The position numbers were made by a program, and so were the translations under genes. Source: Coleophoma eucalyptorum (taxonomy: Eukaryota; Ascomycota; Leotiomycetes; Helotiales; Dermateaceae). Taken from it: a DNA stretch of 64,000 nucleotides. How positions within the stretch are numbered: position 1 is the first letter of the stretch; each line of letters opens with the position of its first letter. Positions 23,334-36,339 of this stretch are shown piece after piece. The DNA lies in contig JALRME010000008.1 in the NCBI GenBank assembly GCA_026120035.1, positions 434,001 to 498,000 on the forward strand. The letters run 5' to 3'. The notes beneath the pieces were generated by a model. The model saw only the letters and a program-made list of their open reading frames with translations. It searched no databases and was not told the DNA's origin.

Positions 23334-24306
23334 TGGTAGGATTGGAAATGTTGTAGGGACAGTGTCGATTTCGCAACATACCCATAGTGGTCTTGCTTAA
23401 CCGGTAGGACATGTTTTTATGGGTAACGCTGAAGCCAGGTTAGTTCGACAACACTAGTGCTATAACTGCAGAGAAGCTGCTATGACTGATGAGATAGATA
23501 CCTTGGAGAATTTTTTCACTGATATAGACATATAGACTCATAGATTGTATTTAGAACATGGCTCTAAGGAAGGCGAATAATGTCTTATGATTTAAAAAGG
23601 CTGTGATATAAATATCTAATTTACAGTAAATGTCCAAGTTGATGGTTCGTACACACATTGTTTTGGTTCTTGGCCCATTTTAATGCACTAGTACTATTAC
23701 GGCTAGCTACTATGCTACTCCAGTGATATCACATACGGAACGTACTTTAAGCTGCTGCCTAAGTCTTCACCAAAATCGCTGGACATGAGTGTAAATACTA
23801 GCTATATAACAGTCTGAAGCAAAATTCTGGCATCGTGATTGTATAATTTTCATTGGTGTTACAGTACGGCTTGGACCTGTGCGCGAGAAAAAGAACTGGG
23901 CCGAAGCGACGTGGCTGTTTACATAAAGATTAGGTCTCGGTAAGAGAGCTGCGGCAGTATTTCATGTCAACATGATAAACGTATAACCCATCAAAGAATC
24001 TCTCTGACTCAGTGGTGATCTACAGGACTGCACCCCTCTAGCGCGCTGTATATTGACAAAGAACATAATAATTAGTTGTTTGAGGGGAATCGCCAAGGTG
24101 CACATAGCTGTAGTTCTGTCACCGCTAAATTCACACTGACAAACACCATTGAGGTTGCTCGAGCCCGATCCGCTCAGTTACATCTAAATCGTTTATGTGG
24201 CTCTAGACGCCAAGGCTTAATTTGGATTGCCTGTACTGCCTCTTGATACCTAGTTAGCTGTGGAGCTGCTTTGGGGCTTATCCGACATTCTGATTCGACC
24301 TGCACA
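23334..24306. other. Intergenic, 1 kb
   Basis: Between the Zn2Cys6 factor and the kinesin gene. A TGACTCA bZIP-type site lies near 24006. No gene, repeat or RNA is recognised. Confidence 0.4.
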
Positions 24307-26306
24307 ATGGATCGCTTTCTCCTTAACAATGCTGCTCTATACCAGACGCTGGTCAAGGCGTTCATCCCTACACCTGTACCCCAGATGTCCAAGGCGGAAA
24401 CCGAAACTAGTCCAGATATGGTTGTCAGCGCTAGAATTCGGCCTCTTTTAAATGAAGATGTTGCCACGGGCTTTCCCTGTGCCGTATTCCCACGCACTGG
24501 CCAGAGTGGCATGGTGGACATTCACGATCTCTACAACCATCCAAGAGGACGGCCTATACTCAAGGTGCGGAGGAACACCTCGCTCTCATAGTTTACTTGG
24601 CCATTGATCAGGCACACTAATCAAAACCATTCGCAGTCCTTCAACTACCAGGTCGACAGACTCTTTGACTCGCAGACAACCACCAAGGAAATTTACGATA
24701 GCTTTGCGGCTGACCTGCTCCCCTTTGCATGGAATGGAGGCATTGGAACTCTCTTCGCCTATGGCCAGACTGGCTCCGGCAAAACCTTCACCATCAGTCA
24801 GCTTGAGCAATTCGTAATTGAGTCATTGATGGATGGAAGCCTGGAGGGTCATCGACAAGTTCACATGACCATTATCGACCTTGCCGGAAACTCTGCCTAT
24901 GACTTACTCAACTCACGGAAGCCGATATTAATTCTCGAAGATTCCTTTGGAGTTACGCAACTGTCGGGGGCAAGCGAGCACCAAGTGCAGGACCGAGACG
25001 AGGCCATAGACCTGATTGAGCGTGCAGCATCCTTCCGACGGACCGCACCCACTCTTAAAAACGATGCTTCATCACGTTCCCATGGTATATGTCGCATCCG
25101 GATTCAGAACCCAGCGACCGAGTCCGATGGAATTCTGTATCTGGTCGACCTAGCCGGCTCCGAAGCGGCTCGGGACGTCGCGGTCCACGGGGCCGATCGC
25201 ATGCGGGAAGCACGAGAGATCAATATGAGCCTGTCGGTCCTAAAGGACTGCATCCGCGGCAGGGTCCAGTCCGACCTTCTCACAATCCCCAGCGGCGGTG
25301 GCCCGAAATCCAAGCAGAAACGACCACACATACCGTTCCGACAAAGTGCCCTCACGAAGGTATTGAAACACGTTTTTGACCCGGCTAGCAACCGAGTCTG
25401 CAAAACGGTCGTCATAGCCTGTGTCAATCCCAGTCTAGCCGATGTAAACCCTAGTAAGAACACGCTGCGGTATGCCGAAATGCTACGGGTTCTAGTTCCT
25501 GTGGGTAATAAGACGGAGTCTAAGCCGATGGCTCCAACGACTTGGACGAATACACAATTGAAAGACTGGATTACGAAAAACGTGAGTGCTAAAGGCCCTG
25601 TATTCTCTACTAACTTTCACACACTAACAGCTATATGTTCTCGAAAATCTAGTCAGGAACTCCCCAAATCTTGCCCGCTTTCTTAGCCCCAGTCGAATCA
25701 GGCTCTCAACTCCTTCGCCTGCCGGCTACAGAGTTCGAAAGCCGATGCTTAAAGAGCCCAGGTGTCGGTATAGAGCAAGCCAAGGCCTTCCGATCCAAGA
25801 TATGGCAAATGCACATCGACTCGCAACGTGTCGGAGACACTCCGAACACATCTGCGGCAAATAATAGCCAGCCAACCGAATCTGGCTCTATGCTAGATCC
25901 CCTGGGACTTACCAAAAGATCATCGAGCCGAGACTTGAATCCTACCGACCTGGCAGTGCCATTTAAAGATCGCATTCGCCCGGGCATGGTTGTGAACTGG
26001 AAGCAGTCTCCTGGCCATGACCCAGCCCTCAGCAAGCCAGACGATCTTCAGTTGGCGGTCGTACTTTGCCCTGCTGAGGCTGTGCAAGGAACTATCAAGG
26101 ATACTCTGGGGAATGTGGTGAATCCAACAGACACTGGGACCGATAGTGGTGCGCAGTATCTATGTGCACTGATGACGATGGGACTCACGGCTGAGGCTTA
26201 TGAGTTGAATCTGTGGCGGCAGATTGTTATTGATGTCGAGATGATGGATAAGGAGGTTTTTGTCGAGTATGATGCCGGGACTAGATACTATTATATTTCC
26301 GTTTAA
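24307..26306 (+). CDS. Kinesin motor protein with SAM-like tail
   Basis: Three exons, 24307-24564, 24637-25581 and 25653-26306, 618 aa. Motor landmarks: VVSARIRPLLNE (first strand), P-loop AYGQTGSGKTFT, switch I NDASSRSHG, switch II LYLVDLAGSE and the C-terminal motor part PFRQSALTKVLKHVF. After the motor comes a short helical segment (TNTQLKDWITKN / ILPAFLAP..LLRLPATEFESRC) that resembles a SAM-type helical domain, then a low-complexity stretch and a C-terminal beta-rich domain. There is no long coiled coil. The motor-internal loop IEL..AASFRRT..SRSH is closest to kinesin-13-like sequences. It would act on cytoplasmic microtubules as a non-processive or depolymerising motor (inference from family, not shown here). 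Confidence 0.88.
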
Positions 26307-27603
26307 GATGTAGATGGCGCGTCCTATAAACTAAGTTGCCAGTAAACCTCTTCTTGTAAGATGTTTGACCTTGTCTTATGGTCTTTTGGTTGGCATTTTG
26401 GCATAAACCCTAATTCCCATCCCTGGGTGCTAGAACCTTCTCATGGTTTTCGACTTTTCAATTTCCACCACGTAAATACATGGTTATAATCAGTTTAGTA
26501 TTGTTATTTAACTATTCCTCGATAAGGGCTCGACACGTAGTCAGAAAAATACTATAGTTTTAGCTATCTGCCTCCCATCCTATTGAGAGCATCGAAAAAT
26601 CCTATAGCTATTACTCCCGGCTCTATTATGACTATTGACCTGTTCCCGGGATCCGGGACTGTGGCATAAACATTCTATTGAGTGCAAATATAGCTCTAGG
26701 ATCTGAAAAACAAAAAAAAGTGTCCGTCAAATGCCAAAGATGGATTTATCGCCCTTTCAATATATATAATAGGATGGATGTTCGCACCTTCATCATCATC
26801 AAAAATAGGATGTTCTGCTCAGTTTCGTCCTCGAAGCCTGCTCATCGGCTGGTGTGCCGTCCCCTTCTAATATTGTTTTCACAGCCACGCTGAACGTATT
26901 TTATAGATGTCATGTGAATGTGTGGCGGTCTTCTAGGTGTTTGCACAAGCAGCCACGTGCCTACTTAAGTTGTGCAAACCCCTATTCACATCTCTAAAGT
27001 AGTCATAGGTTCTCACTGCCTTTCAGGTCATAGTTGGAATCATGTATGAAGAACACAGAATACTGACTGGATAGAGCCATATATACACACTCATTTACTT
27101 TCCTTCATGCAAAGCAAGTCAGCCCTCCATTTAAAACTTAGCGATAACACATATTAAGCGCTTTAATCCTCCAATTGCAATTAGCATGGCTAGTGGATCC
27201 GCATCATTAGGCTCTAAAAAGAGACGGCGTATGCTAGCCCAGATGAACAAAGGCACGAAATCTTCTTGCCATACCGTGCAGTTATTAACTTCTCCAGTGC
27301 AACGCGTAGTAAACGTATCTTAGCAATTAAGGAGAGAGAACCTCAGACCATTACCGTACAGCAACCGCGATACTCAATGAAGCAAGAGGCATGTTTGCGC
27401 TATCTTTCGCTATTGTCAATAATCTAATAAGGCTTAAAAAGAATCCTCGATGACACCGGAGTCGAGCCGTCCGGGCAAGAAAGCGCACAGGAGATTCTGA
27501 GAACCCTGCATCAATCGGACAGCCAAGGAAGCATCTACGAACTCAAAATCCCCCCCAGACAGAGCTTCTGGAGCAGGTCACAAGCGAAGACATTATCAAC
27601 AAA
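26307..27603. other. Intergenic, 1.3 kb, possible 5' part of the HET gene
   Basis: The first half is AT-rich with nothing recognisable. From 27186 a frame reads MASGSASLGSKKRRR, and from about 27440 a frame (ILDDTGVEPSGQESAQEILRTLHQ) runs towards the HET gene but leaves its frame at a run of seven C (27550-27556). These may be upstream exons of the next gene. Confidence 0.4.
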
Positions 27604-29811
27604 ATGGAGGATGACAAATATGTCCTGGAGTTCATCATCGAGGCCTTTATAGATAAATACTTTAAAATTAGTGTTCCATATGCATTTGAATGTTTTCAAG
27701 AAGTTCGCCAACTTGAAGGAGAAAAAGTGGTACAAAAGCTTCAAGACATTCTTCGACCTCGTTTACTTCAATTCGAAGCTGACCTTGAAGGGCAAGGAAA
27801 AGATACTAGACAACTGCTTTACGAACTGTGGGATTTAAAGGATAAGTGGAAATACACGGTAGACAATATCTTCGCTGCTCCTTTTTTCAAGCAAATTGCA
27901 CAGCAGGATCTGTGCTCACCTCCTTCAGAACTGTGTAAACGCTGCAGCAAAATCGATATCAATCAGCCTATTACTTTGTCCGAGTTCGAAGAGACAGCAA
28001 ATTCTTGCGGGCTCTGCAGAATCTTGTCTCAATGCTACAAAGGTGTAAACGACAAAACCGAGGTCCCTCTAATCGACAGTCAGTCTTTCGTGAGAATATG
28101 TGCCGCGCCAGGTTTGTTCTACTTCGTTTCTAAAAGATATGCGAGAAGGACTGATCACGTCGTTCTAGGACCAGAAGAAGCCTGTTCGGACATTCAAATC
28201 GGGTTTCCAGCATTACCGGAATCAGAAACTCGTTTCGAAGTACTCCGTGAATGCCTTCGAGTCTGCAACGAAAAACACCAAAACTTTGGTTGTCATCTCG
28301 TATCTAGTCCCCAACTTCCCACCAGAGTCCTTGATGTGGGAGGTGGCAACCTGCGTCTTCACATTGCCGAGCCTGGTGATCGAGGTGACTATTTTACTCT
28401 GTCTCATTGCTGGGGCGATCTCTTAGAAGAACAAAAAAGAAGCTTCTGTACATCCCTTGATAACCTTGATGCCAGGCGTCATGGCTGCGGATTTGACCTT
28501 AGTACACTGCCAAAGACGTTCCAAGATGCAATCACAGTAGCTCGAAAACTCGGCAAGCGATACCTATGGATTGACTGCTTGTGCATCATCCAGTATGGCG
28601 GCTACCTTGAAGACTGGAAGAAAGTGTCCAAGCGGATGGGAGATGTCTTTCACAATGCTTATTGTACTATTGCGGCAACCTCCGCGAAAGACTCCACCCG
28701 AGGCTTCCTTGCTCGGCCTGTAACGCAACATCCAGAGCCGCAATATGTCAAGGTACACACCTCCTCACATGGCCCAGTCTACATCAGCAGAGTTATCGAC
28801 GATTTTCATGGCGATGTGGAGACTGATATCTTAAATCAGCGAGCTTGGGTGTTACAGGAACGAGCCTTGTCACGACGGGCTATTCATTTTACGGCAACCC
28901 AGGCATACTGGGAATGTGGTGAAGGGGTACGCTGCGAAACGCTTACTCGTATGCGCAAGTAGGTTCTTCAAATCCCTAAGTTTGATTCCTTGGTGCTATG
29001 ATATTTTCAACTGTTTTCTTTAGTACTTGATCTTTTAGTTGTATTTTGCACTAATAAAAAGTAATTGGTTGTCTCTAACTTCTGATCTCTAGCTCAAAAG
29101 CGCTTTTTCTGGGCGATCCAACATTTCCGTCGTTTCTCACACATCGTCTTGCGCGAGACAAAGTGCAACTCTTTCAGCATCTCTTTTCGAGGTACTCAGA
29201 GCTCAGCCTTACAGTTCCTACCGACAGGCCCATTGCGATTTCTGGATTGGTGGATCGCCTGGCAGAGACCTTCGAAATGGCAGTCACGCACGGCGTCTTT
29301 GATGGGTACCTGCATAGAAGTCTCCTCTGGCACCGATCCGGGTCAGTAAGGATGCAACGCATTGTATACGAAGTCGATCGGAAGCTGCCGTCGTGGTCGT
29401 GGATGACATACAACTGGACAGATCGAGTATATGGAGATTGAATACTATCAGATTGAATGGAACGAGGGCATCCGATTGGATGACGGTGTATTTAAAGCTC
29501 AAGTGAGAGGTTTTGAGCCTTGCAGGATTGAACAGAAGGATGATGGAACATGCGATATGCAGAATGAGAGAGGGGATGGTGAAATAGGGTGGCTACAATT
29601 TGACGGGGGAGATAGCACGGATGTGCGAACACTTAGTTGTGTTGTAATTGGAAGGCATAACAATTCTAATGCAGAACAGAAATACTATGTACTGGATGTT
29701 ACGCCAACACACTTAGAAGGAGATAGAACTTTCGAGAGAGTTGGGGTGGGTTGTATTCCGCGGAGGTTCATATCATTTCAAGCTGGGGCGGTTGCTGCCC
29801 ACATCCTGTAA
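27604..29811 (+). CDS. HET (heterokaryon incompatibility) domain protein, apparently frameshifted
   Basis: Exon 27604-28958, intron 28959-29092 (134 nt), then 29093 onward. The HET domain is plain: YFTLSHCWGD, LPKTFQDAITVARKLGKRYLWID, DWKKVSKRMGDVFHNAYCTIAA and LNQRAWVLQERALSRR. A Cys-rich segment (LCKRCSKIDI..SCGLCRIL) precedes it. HET proteins trigger cell death when unlike hyphae fuse. In the second exon the frame stops at 29441, just after WSWMTYN. One base earlier in frame (an extra base near 29412-29415) the family tail (GQIEYMEI..YQIEWNEGIRL) continues to 29811. Together with the probable one-base shift at the 7-C run at 27550, this suggests a disabled allele, or sequencing error. The intact frame as given encodes 567 aa. 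Confidence 0.7.
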
Positions 29812-32046
29812 CGGCTTGTCTTCTGGTGGCTTTGTTTAAATAAATGAGGGCACGAATATTGGGTAATTTGAGATAATTGGATTGCTGTATGTTTGTAGGG
29901 TACATGTGTATGAATGACTGGAGGCCTGTCAAGCGACGTGGTCCTAAGCTGACACCTCGACTATGGCAAAACCTGGGGATGTGTAGACACTATAGGCTGC
30001 TGTAGTTGCAACCAGACAAGGCGCTGTGTATGCGGAGCAAAGTATAGAGTAGAAGTATATCTAAGAGCTTGATTGCTTCTTGTTCGAGAACATCGATGCA
30101 TTCGGGTTTGGCTTACCTGACCGACACAATTGAATTAACTACCCTTTATGATTACGTAAGAGGGATGGGGTTGTTCTGCTGTCGCACTGAAATGTGCTTC
30201 GTGTGTCGAAAGATAATACGGCGTGATAAACCATATACAGCCTTTAGCTAGAAGTTTGTACGCACCTGGTGTTCTGTGTTGGAAGCGGCGTTTCCCCGCA
30301 CTCCGACGGGGTAAGTTCTGCGGAGTTGCCGCAGGCGGCTCCTCCACTTTCCTGAACCGAGGAACACGATGCCATTGACTTACTCCTGGCCATAAATATT
30401 GCCAACGTAAATTATTGGCCCCTTATTGATATGCTGAAACCAATCGACCATGATCTATATGTTAGAGTTGCTGGTATGACATAAAACTCACCAGCGTGAT
30501 GCATCGAAACGCATGACCTCAACTACTATTCCTCAGGCTCTCAAACTTGCGTCATATTTAGAGCTTCCATATTTAAGTTAATATTTCCAAGTAATTACGA
30601 TATTGCTTTGGCCGGGGTACCCGCGTCTTCGCAATTCTATAGATATAAAGGTCAAAAGAGTAGCTATAATAATCCAGGACGTTTGAAGAGGGTGCAGGCA
30701 CATATGACGCCGCGACCTGCAGCTCAAACAAAACGACAGGTGCCGGCTGTTGCTGCGTACACAGCTGTACCTAGCTCCTCAACTCCATTTAAACTGTCTA
30801 AAAAAATAGTAATATATGAGAGAGCCTCCTCTCACCATCTTTCCTTTCTCTCCCATACCAACCACAGCCTGCAAAACTCCCTCATAACCTTGTGTTATTT
30901 TACGAACTTTTCCAATTGTTCGCCTCAAGTACATCATTCTACAGGCCATCTAGCATGTCTGCTCTTCAAGGACTCTAGAAAATCAAGATCCGTCCCAATA
31001 GCAATCTTCAGGATAGTAACGATCTTCAGGATATTAGCAATCCTTAGGATAATAAGAATCTGCAGGAAAATAGTAATCTCCAGGATGGTAACAATCTTCA
31101 GCATAACAACAATCTGCAGGATAGCAACGATCTTTAGAATAGTAACGATCTTTAGGATAGTAACCATCTTCAGGACGGTAATCATCTTCAGAATAGTAAC
31201 AATCTTCAGGATAGAGCAACCATCGGAAGATGATGATGATCAGGTCGAACTACCGGTGAGGGATCAAACTGCAACAAACCGACACTCGTGGAGAACCACC
31301 AACTTTGAATCTGGTGGAGCTACGGATAACATTCGTCTTGCAGATGGAAGAAGTGATAATGAAACTTGAGGGATGCCTCTTGGATACTCGTATGGCGCAC
31401 ATTGCACCACACCAAGTAAGTACACAGGTACAGTACTCCGTACCAAAAACGCGGCTCGTTCATGCATCAACGACCCAAGGATAGACCGCCGACCAGACCG
31501 CTGTTGATGACGTAAGGTGTGAGGGGAACTGGAGCCCGAAGCCAAGCTGACAAGGAATATACTGTATGGAGATTGGCCAATTTAACGATTCCCGGCTACC
31601 CTTCCCTTCGTACCTCTCCTCGCATTCGTACGGCATTTCTCGTATCCACCCGGACCAAATTCCTGGAGAAAAGTCCGGCTCTTCTCTCAACATCTGTACT
31701 CAAGCTCGAGTCTCCTCGTCATGCTGCTTGAATTGAGAGGAGTCTCCCGCATCAAATAGTACAATTGGAAATAATTTCAGAGTTCAAGCCACTTCAGATC
31801 AATTTATAGATGGCCTTGTGCCAAAGTTGAGGCACGGACGGTTTCACTGGACCTTACCAGAGAGGAATCCTATTCTGCGAGCCCCAGAAGATTGAAGTGC
31901 AGTGCAGTAAGCACCTGTTCTCTAAGAGAGCAATACGCACCTTGTGCACAGTTTGGCTACCCAGCTACTGTCGGTGGTCTTTTCGTCATTCTCATTGATG
32001 AAGACTACAGTTGGCGGAAGGGCATTCCCTGCGCTGGTTGACAATA
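29812..32046. other. Intergenic, 2.2 kb with repeat tract
   Basis: No intact gene is recognised. A GC-rich patch at 30290-30340 has CTGCGG-AGTTG-CCGCAG as an inverted repeat. An 18-nt tandem array lies at 30997-31214. An open frame (30608-31369) runs through the array and ends in an acidic tail (EDDDDQVELPVRDQ), but it lacks a proper ATG and its reality is doubtful. Confidence 0.5.
30997..31214. repeat. 18-nt tandem repeat, about 12 copies
   Basis: The unit is close to AATAGTAACGATCTTCAG, with 1-5 differences per copy. In one plus-strand frame it encodes an Asn-Leu-Gln-rich hexapeptide (such as DSNNLQ), with three of the twelve CAG codons changed to TAG. Other frames are open on both strands (IFRIVT on plus; YYPEDC-like on minus), so the coding sense, if any, is unclear. 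Confidence 0.85.
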
Positions 32047-34563
32047 ATGGCCATGTCGCAAGCTGAGGTATCAGAAGACCAAGTGCGCCTTCTGCAGTGT
32101 CTGCAGTGTGACTCCAGCTTCAAGCGTAAGGAGCATCTTGCTCGCCACGTTCAAAGGCATTCCGGGTCGAAGCCATTTGTTTGTAGGCTGTGCAAAAGAT
32201 CTTTTTCAAGGAGGTAAGAAGATTCCGGATTTTCTGGCAATTGCTCCGTAAAACTAACATGTCGCAGAGATACATTAATCAGGCATATTTCTATCCACGG
32301 GCGCTACGCTAGCGATCTTGACTTGCTGCCTCCGAGAGTTTCAACGAAGAATACTCAGGCTTGTGTAGAATGTGCGCGAGTAAAGCAATCCTGTCAAGGA
32401 AAACCGCAGTGTGAACGTTGTGTAAAAAAGAACATTCCCTGCGAACAACCCGCGCACCGCACTCGGCGGTCGTCGCTACCAGGTGCTGCGTCTCAAGTTT
32501 CTTTCAGTATAAACCAATTGTCATCGCACGACCATCATTCCGTCGTACCATCTACTGAGACATGTCCAATACCTGTAGACGACGCTGTTATGACCACTAT
32601 CGCAGGTTCTAGTCTTGTTGAAGCTGCAGCCTCAAGCGCCAGTCAGGACACAATCGATGACTGGTCTGTTGAGCACCTTGAGGCTTTCAACCAAGAGCCA
32701 TTCGACTGTCTGACCAGCATGGAGCACCAATCATGGATAGAAAATGATCTTGGAAGCATTTCGCCGTGTTGGTGGACAACGACAAATGGTTTGTCGATTG
32801 GCGAATCTTCAACCGGGCTTGCACATGTGCAGCACCAAGGTTCCATACCCGAGAGTGAGAACCAGCACATAACGGATGATGTAACTACTCCATCTCTTAA
32901 CCGGTGTTCGTTACCGTGGAGGACACATTTTTCAGAGATTCAGAAATTACAATCAGATGACTATATTGCTGTACTGGCAGAAACCTTTGGTCATCTCACC
33001 AGCAATTTTTTTCAGCAGTATGCAGAGATAGCAGCCTTTCATGAAAGACAAAAAGCACCTGAGACTTCGAACTTCTTGGATGAAAGGGCTTTTTATAGTT
33101 TCCTCGAACTCTACTTTGAGTACTTTGATTTTGAATTTCCGTTCATTCACCCATCCACTCTGCAGCAGGATTCAACCTCTTGGCTCTTACTACTAGCAAT
33201 TGCAGCAATCGGTGCCCAATACTCAACTATATCAAATGCCGCAGAATGGGCTACAGATCTACGAGAGCTATTGCACAGAGGTATCAAAGTCTCCCTGCCA
33301 ACCAGGCCGGATCCCGAAGATCTAACATTTGCACAATGTGTCCTCCTACTCGACGTCAGTATGCTCTTCGCTGGTAATCAGAAATGCCTTATTGCATGTC
33401 AGTATGATAAGAACATACTAGTTACCTTATTCCGCTCTATCAGTGCCGGAAAACAACAAATAAGCACTAGCGATGAGTTGCACGGTCAATCAACTGATCA
33501 TAGTTGGCACCTATGGCTTGCTTCTGAGTCTCGTACGCGATTGCTCTATTGCATCTATCGCCTCCAATGCATCGAACTCATCCTTCATGACCAACGAACT
33601 GAAATCGACCTCGCTGACGTAGCAATAAGTCTACCGTGCGACGATTCAATATGGCGTTGCCGTACTATGCAAGACTGGCACAAATGCATGAGTTCAAGTC
33701 GAATGCAAACTGCAAGCTCTAGTCGTAACCGGGAGTTGATGAACGGACAATATGACTTTGCTCGTAGCATCCATATAATGTCTGTTTATGTCGAGGAGAG
33801 AGCGCTACTGGACAAGTTGCTCTCATCCCCCATGCAGAATATCGTGCTTGCTGCTTCCTCCTTACTTCCAAACCCTCCTCCCTCAATACAGGTTGATAAT
33901 GGACAACTAGCTGCCTCTATTACCGCCTCTGTCAACCGAGAGCTCAACTATAATATTTGTAATGAAAGAAGACCTAGAGAAATCGCTAATGATCCTTTCC
34001 CTGCTCTATTACTCCTTCTGAGGCAGGTTCAGCTTAGGACCCTGTATGCCTTCTCGGGATGGCAAGCCAATGATTCCCAGATCGAAGCCGCTTATAACCG
34101 GCTGAAATCATGGATGCACAGGAATCAAGCTTCTGCACGGATGTGTCTTTGGTACGCAGTCCGCATATTCAGCATGCTCCGGGCCAAAAGCCACTTTGCA
34201 TGCTACGATTCAATTTGTCTCCTTGTTGCGTGTTTATATATCTGGGCGTTCGATTTATTAATGAACACCTCTGCAGCCAGCAATAACGAAGCGTTACAAT
34301 CTGTAGATCTGTCACATTCCGTATTGCGACTAGACCGTTTACACGATGATGTCGCCAATGAACCCTGGATTGAAAAAGGGGGTGATATCCGTATCCACAT
34401 CACTGGTATTGGCATTCTGAGTGGACCCGATAGTGCTCAGCGTGTTCTGATAAAATTTCGGAATATTTTATTATCGAGTACAGGATGGCCTGAACTTTGT
34501 AAAGCACTGGCCAAACAAGTTCTTACGCTCATTGAGGGCGGCCGTCCAGAAATGAGCTCTTAA
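32047..34563 (+). CDS. Transcription factor with C2H2 fingers plus Zn2Cys6 cluster
   Basis: Two exons, 32047-32213 and 32268-34563 (54-nt intron, branch ACTAAC, acceptor CGCAG), 820 aa; a second in-frame ATG at 32053 is also possible. Two C2H2 fingers come first: CLQCDSSFKRKEHLARHVQRH, then CRLCKRSFSRR joined by the splice to DTLIRHISIH. A Zn2Cys6 cluster follows (ACVECARVKQSCQG..CERCVKKNIPC). A fungal_trans-type region covers the rest (ELYFEYFDFEFPFIHPST, SRTRLLYCIYRLQCIELIL). Fungi have a small family with this double DNA-binding architecture. Nuclear; targets unknown. Its nearest downstream neighbours are the FAD monooxygenase and the lactamase-fold gene. Confidence 0.88.
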
Positions 34564-34862
34564 CAATGATGAATTATATTCTATCTAAGAACTACTGCAG
34601 TCCAACTCCTGTACTGCACCAAATTATTTAAAGTCACAATTTAGTCCAAATACTACGGCTGCAACTTCGAGCATCGCTGCCAGATCTCTCATTTACAGAA
34701 ACCTACGTGCGAAATTCAGGTGCATCATCTACTTGCTCCTTGACTCTACCAAAGCTAGTGACCAAGAGCCAGAGATATGCGAACCTCGACGCTTGCACAG
34801 CCAAAAAGAATAACGCCTTTCCTTTCCAGGTATTTGAATCGATAGGCTAAACACACCATCAG

Positions 34863-36339
34863 TCACGTTCTCTGGAAGAGTGGTAGTCTTGGAAGGTGTA
34901 CAATAGCTGTGGTTCCACCACTTTTACTCACCCACGCGAAAGCGCGTGGTATCATCTCATCCTCGTACTTTTTGCAAGCGGCTGCAATATCATGTGCAAT
35001 ACTGGGTGCTCCAGCATGAGATATTTCAGACAGCTTTATCAAATGTGGCAGAAGAGTAGCGGTGTCTCGCATTGCTTGATTTCCTCCCATACCCCTTCAA
35101 ATTGTGGTTAGTTAATTCTTGCATTGATGAGTACTTTGCTTTCATACCTCGAGGCCAACATTGGATGTATTGCATCTCCTAGCAACCAGACGCGATGATG
35201 CCCGAGCTCTACAATTTCTTTGCTCTTGACTTTCTCTCTCCAGTTGCTCGCTGGACGGACACTCGCATATGATTGGTACATGTAGATGTCCGAATTTTTG
35301 ACAAGGTCGATAGTCTCATGACTATGTCTCTATATAAGTGACAGCTCAAAGTCTTGAATCTCGGGGTCTTACTATTCTTTGGACCATCCTTGAAAGGTAG
35401 AGGAGATGAAATCCCATTTCTCTTTTGTCGTTCTCTCAAGTAAATTGGGAGGGCACTGGTCAGACGGTATAAAGACTGCAAACATTGAAGATGATATACT
35501 ATCGTCAATCTCCACGGCTGTTGTAGACTCCGACTCGCTGTACTTGTTCGGTAGATACGCTTGAAACATTAAGATTTGATATGAATCGTATCCAGTTAGT
35601 ACTTACCACAGAAATATAGAGCCTTGTTGCTAGAAAATGTCATGACGGGAGTGCGACTCAATCGTGGTGTCATAGCTAGGTATTTTGCAGTCGGCAATTC
35701 GCCTTTGGCAATAGCAGTAATGTGAGAAGTGATTGGTTGGATGTTGTTTAATCCAATCTGCTTGTTGATCTATGGAGATTTGAGTACATTCAGCTCGGTG
35801 AATAGAGCTGAATCACGAACCTTGGAATGACTTCCATCTGCACCAATCAATATGTCGCAGTCATCAAACTGGCCATCATTGAACCATACTCTGACCTGTT
35901 CCCGATTTGAACCAGGATCCAAGATTTCATACCGTTCAAAAGATTTTCCATATTTCAACCTTCCCGATGCAAACACGGGCTCTGCCAGAGCCGACCGTAG
36001 TATCTGTCTGTTTATCGGTGCTGATTTGCTGTAGGAAGGAAATCTCGCTAAATCCAAGAGTTCATTGAAGTTCTGGTCGTAACATACTGGGGCGCCGAAT
36101 TTAGATCCATTGGCTCGTCCAAACTTTTGTATTATAGACTCGATTTGTTTCGGGGTCAAGCAAGTTCGAAACCCTTCCAGCGCTGGTGCACCCAGCCGGA
36201 TTTGATAGCCTTCCCGTTTTGAATTCTCTGCTAATCGTTCGTAGACCACAACTTCTACGTTGTTTTGAATCAGGCCGTTGGCGAGGAGGCTCCCAGCTAA
36301 CCCCGATCCGATTATGATAACCTTGAATGGATGTGACAT
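34863..36339 (-). CDS. FAD-dependent monooxygenase (salicylate hydroxylase-like)
   Basis: Five exons on the minus strand: 36339-35821, 35769-35607, 35559-35373, 35321-35148, 35094-34863; 424 aa, a usual length for this family. ATG 36339 (MSHPFKVIIIGSGLAG) puts the Rossmann GxGxxG at the very N-terminus; an open stretch upstream has no better start. The DG motif ILIGADGSHSK precedes intron 1, and the GD motif WLLGDAIHPMLASRGMGGNQAMRD spans intron 4. Such enzymes hydroxylate aromatic or polyketide-like substrates with NAD(P)H and O2. It diverges from the lactamase-fold gene across 330 bp, which suggests co-regulation. Substrate is unknown. Confidence 0.9.

Noticed and set aside
13124..30338. 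Transposon terminal repeat from the shared CCTGCGGCAACTCC at about 13123 and, inverted, about 30322
   Set aside because: A 14-base match between two places in 64 kb on either strand is expected by chance; no element or target duplication was found.
31034..31219. Minus-strand YYPEDC-type repeat protein
   Set aside because: An open frame is expected from any 18-nt repeat without stops in that register; no start codon or flanking coding sequence supports it.
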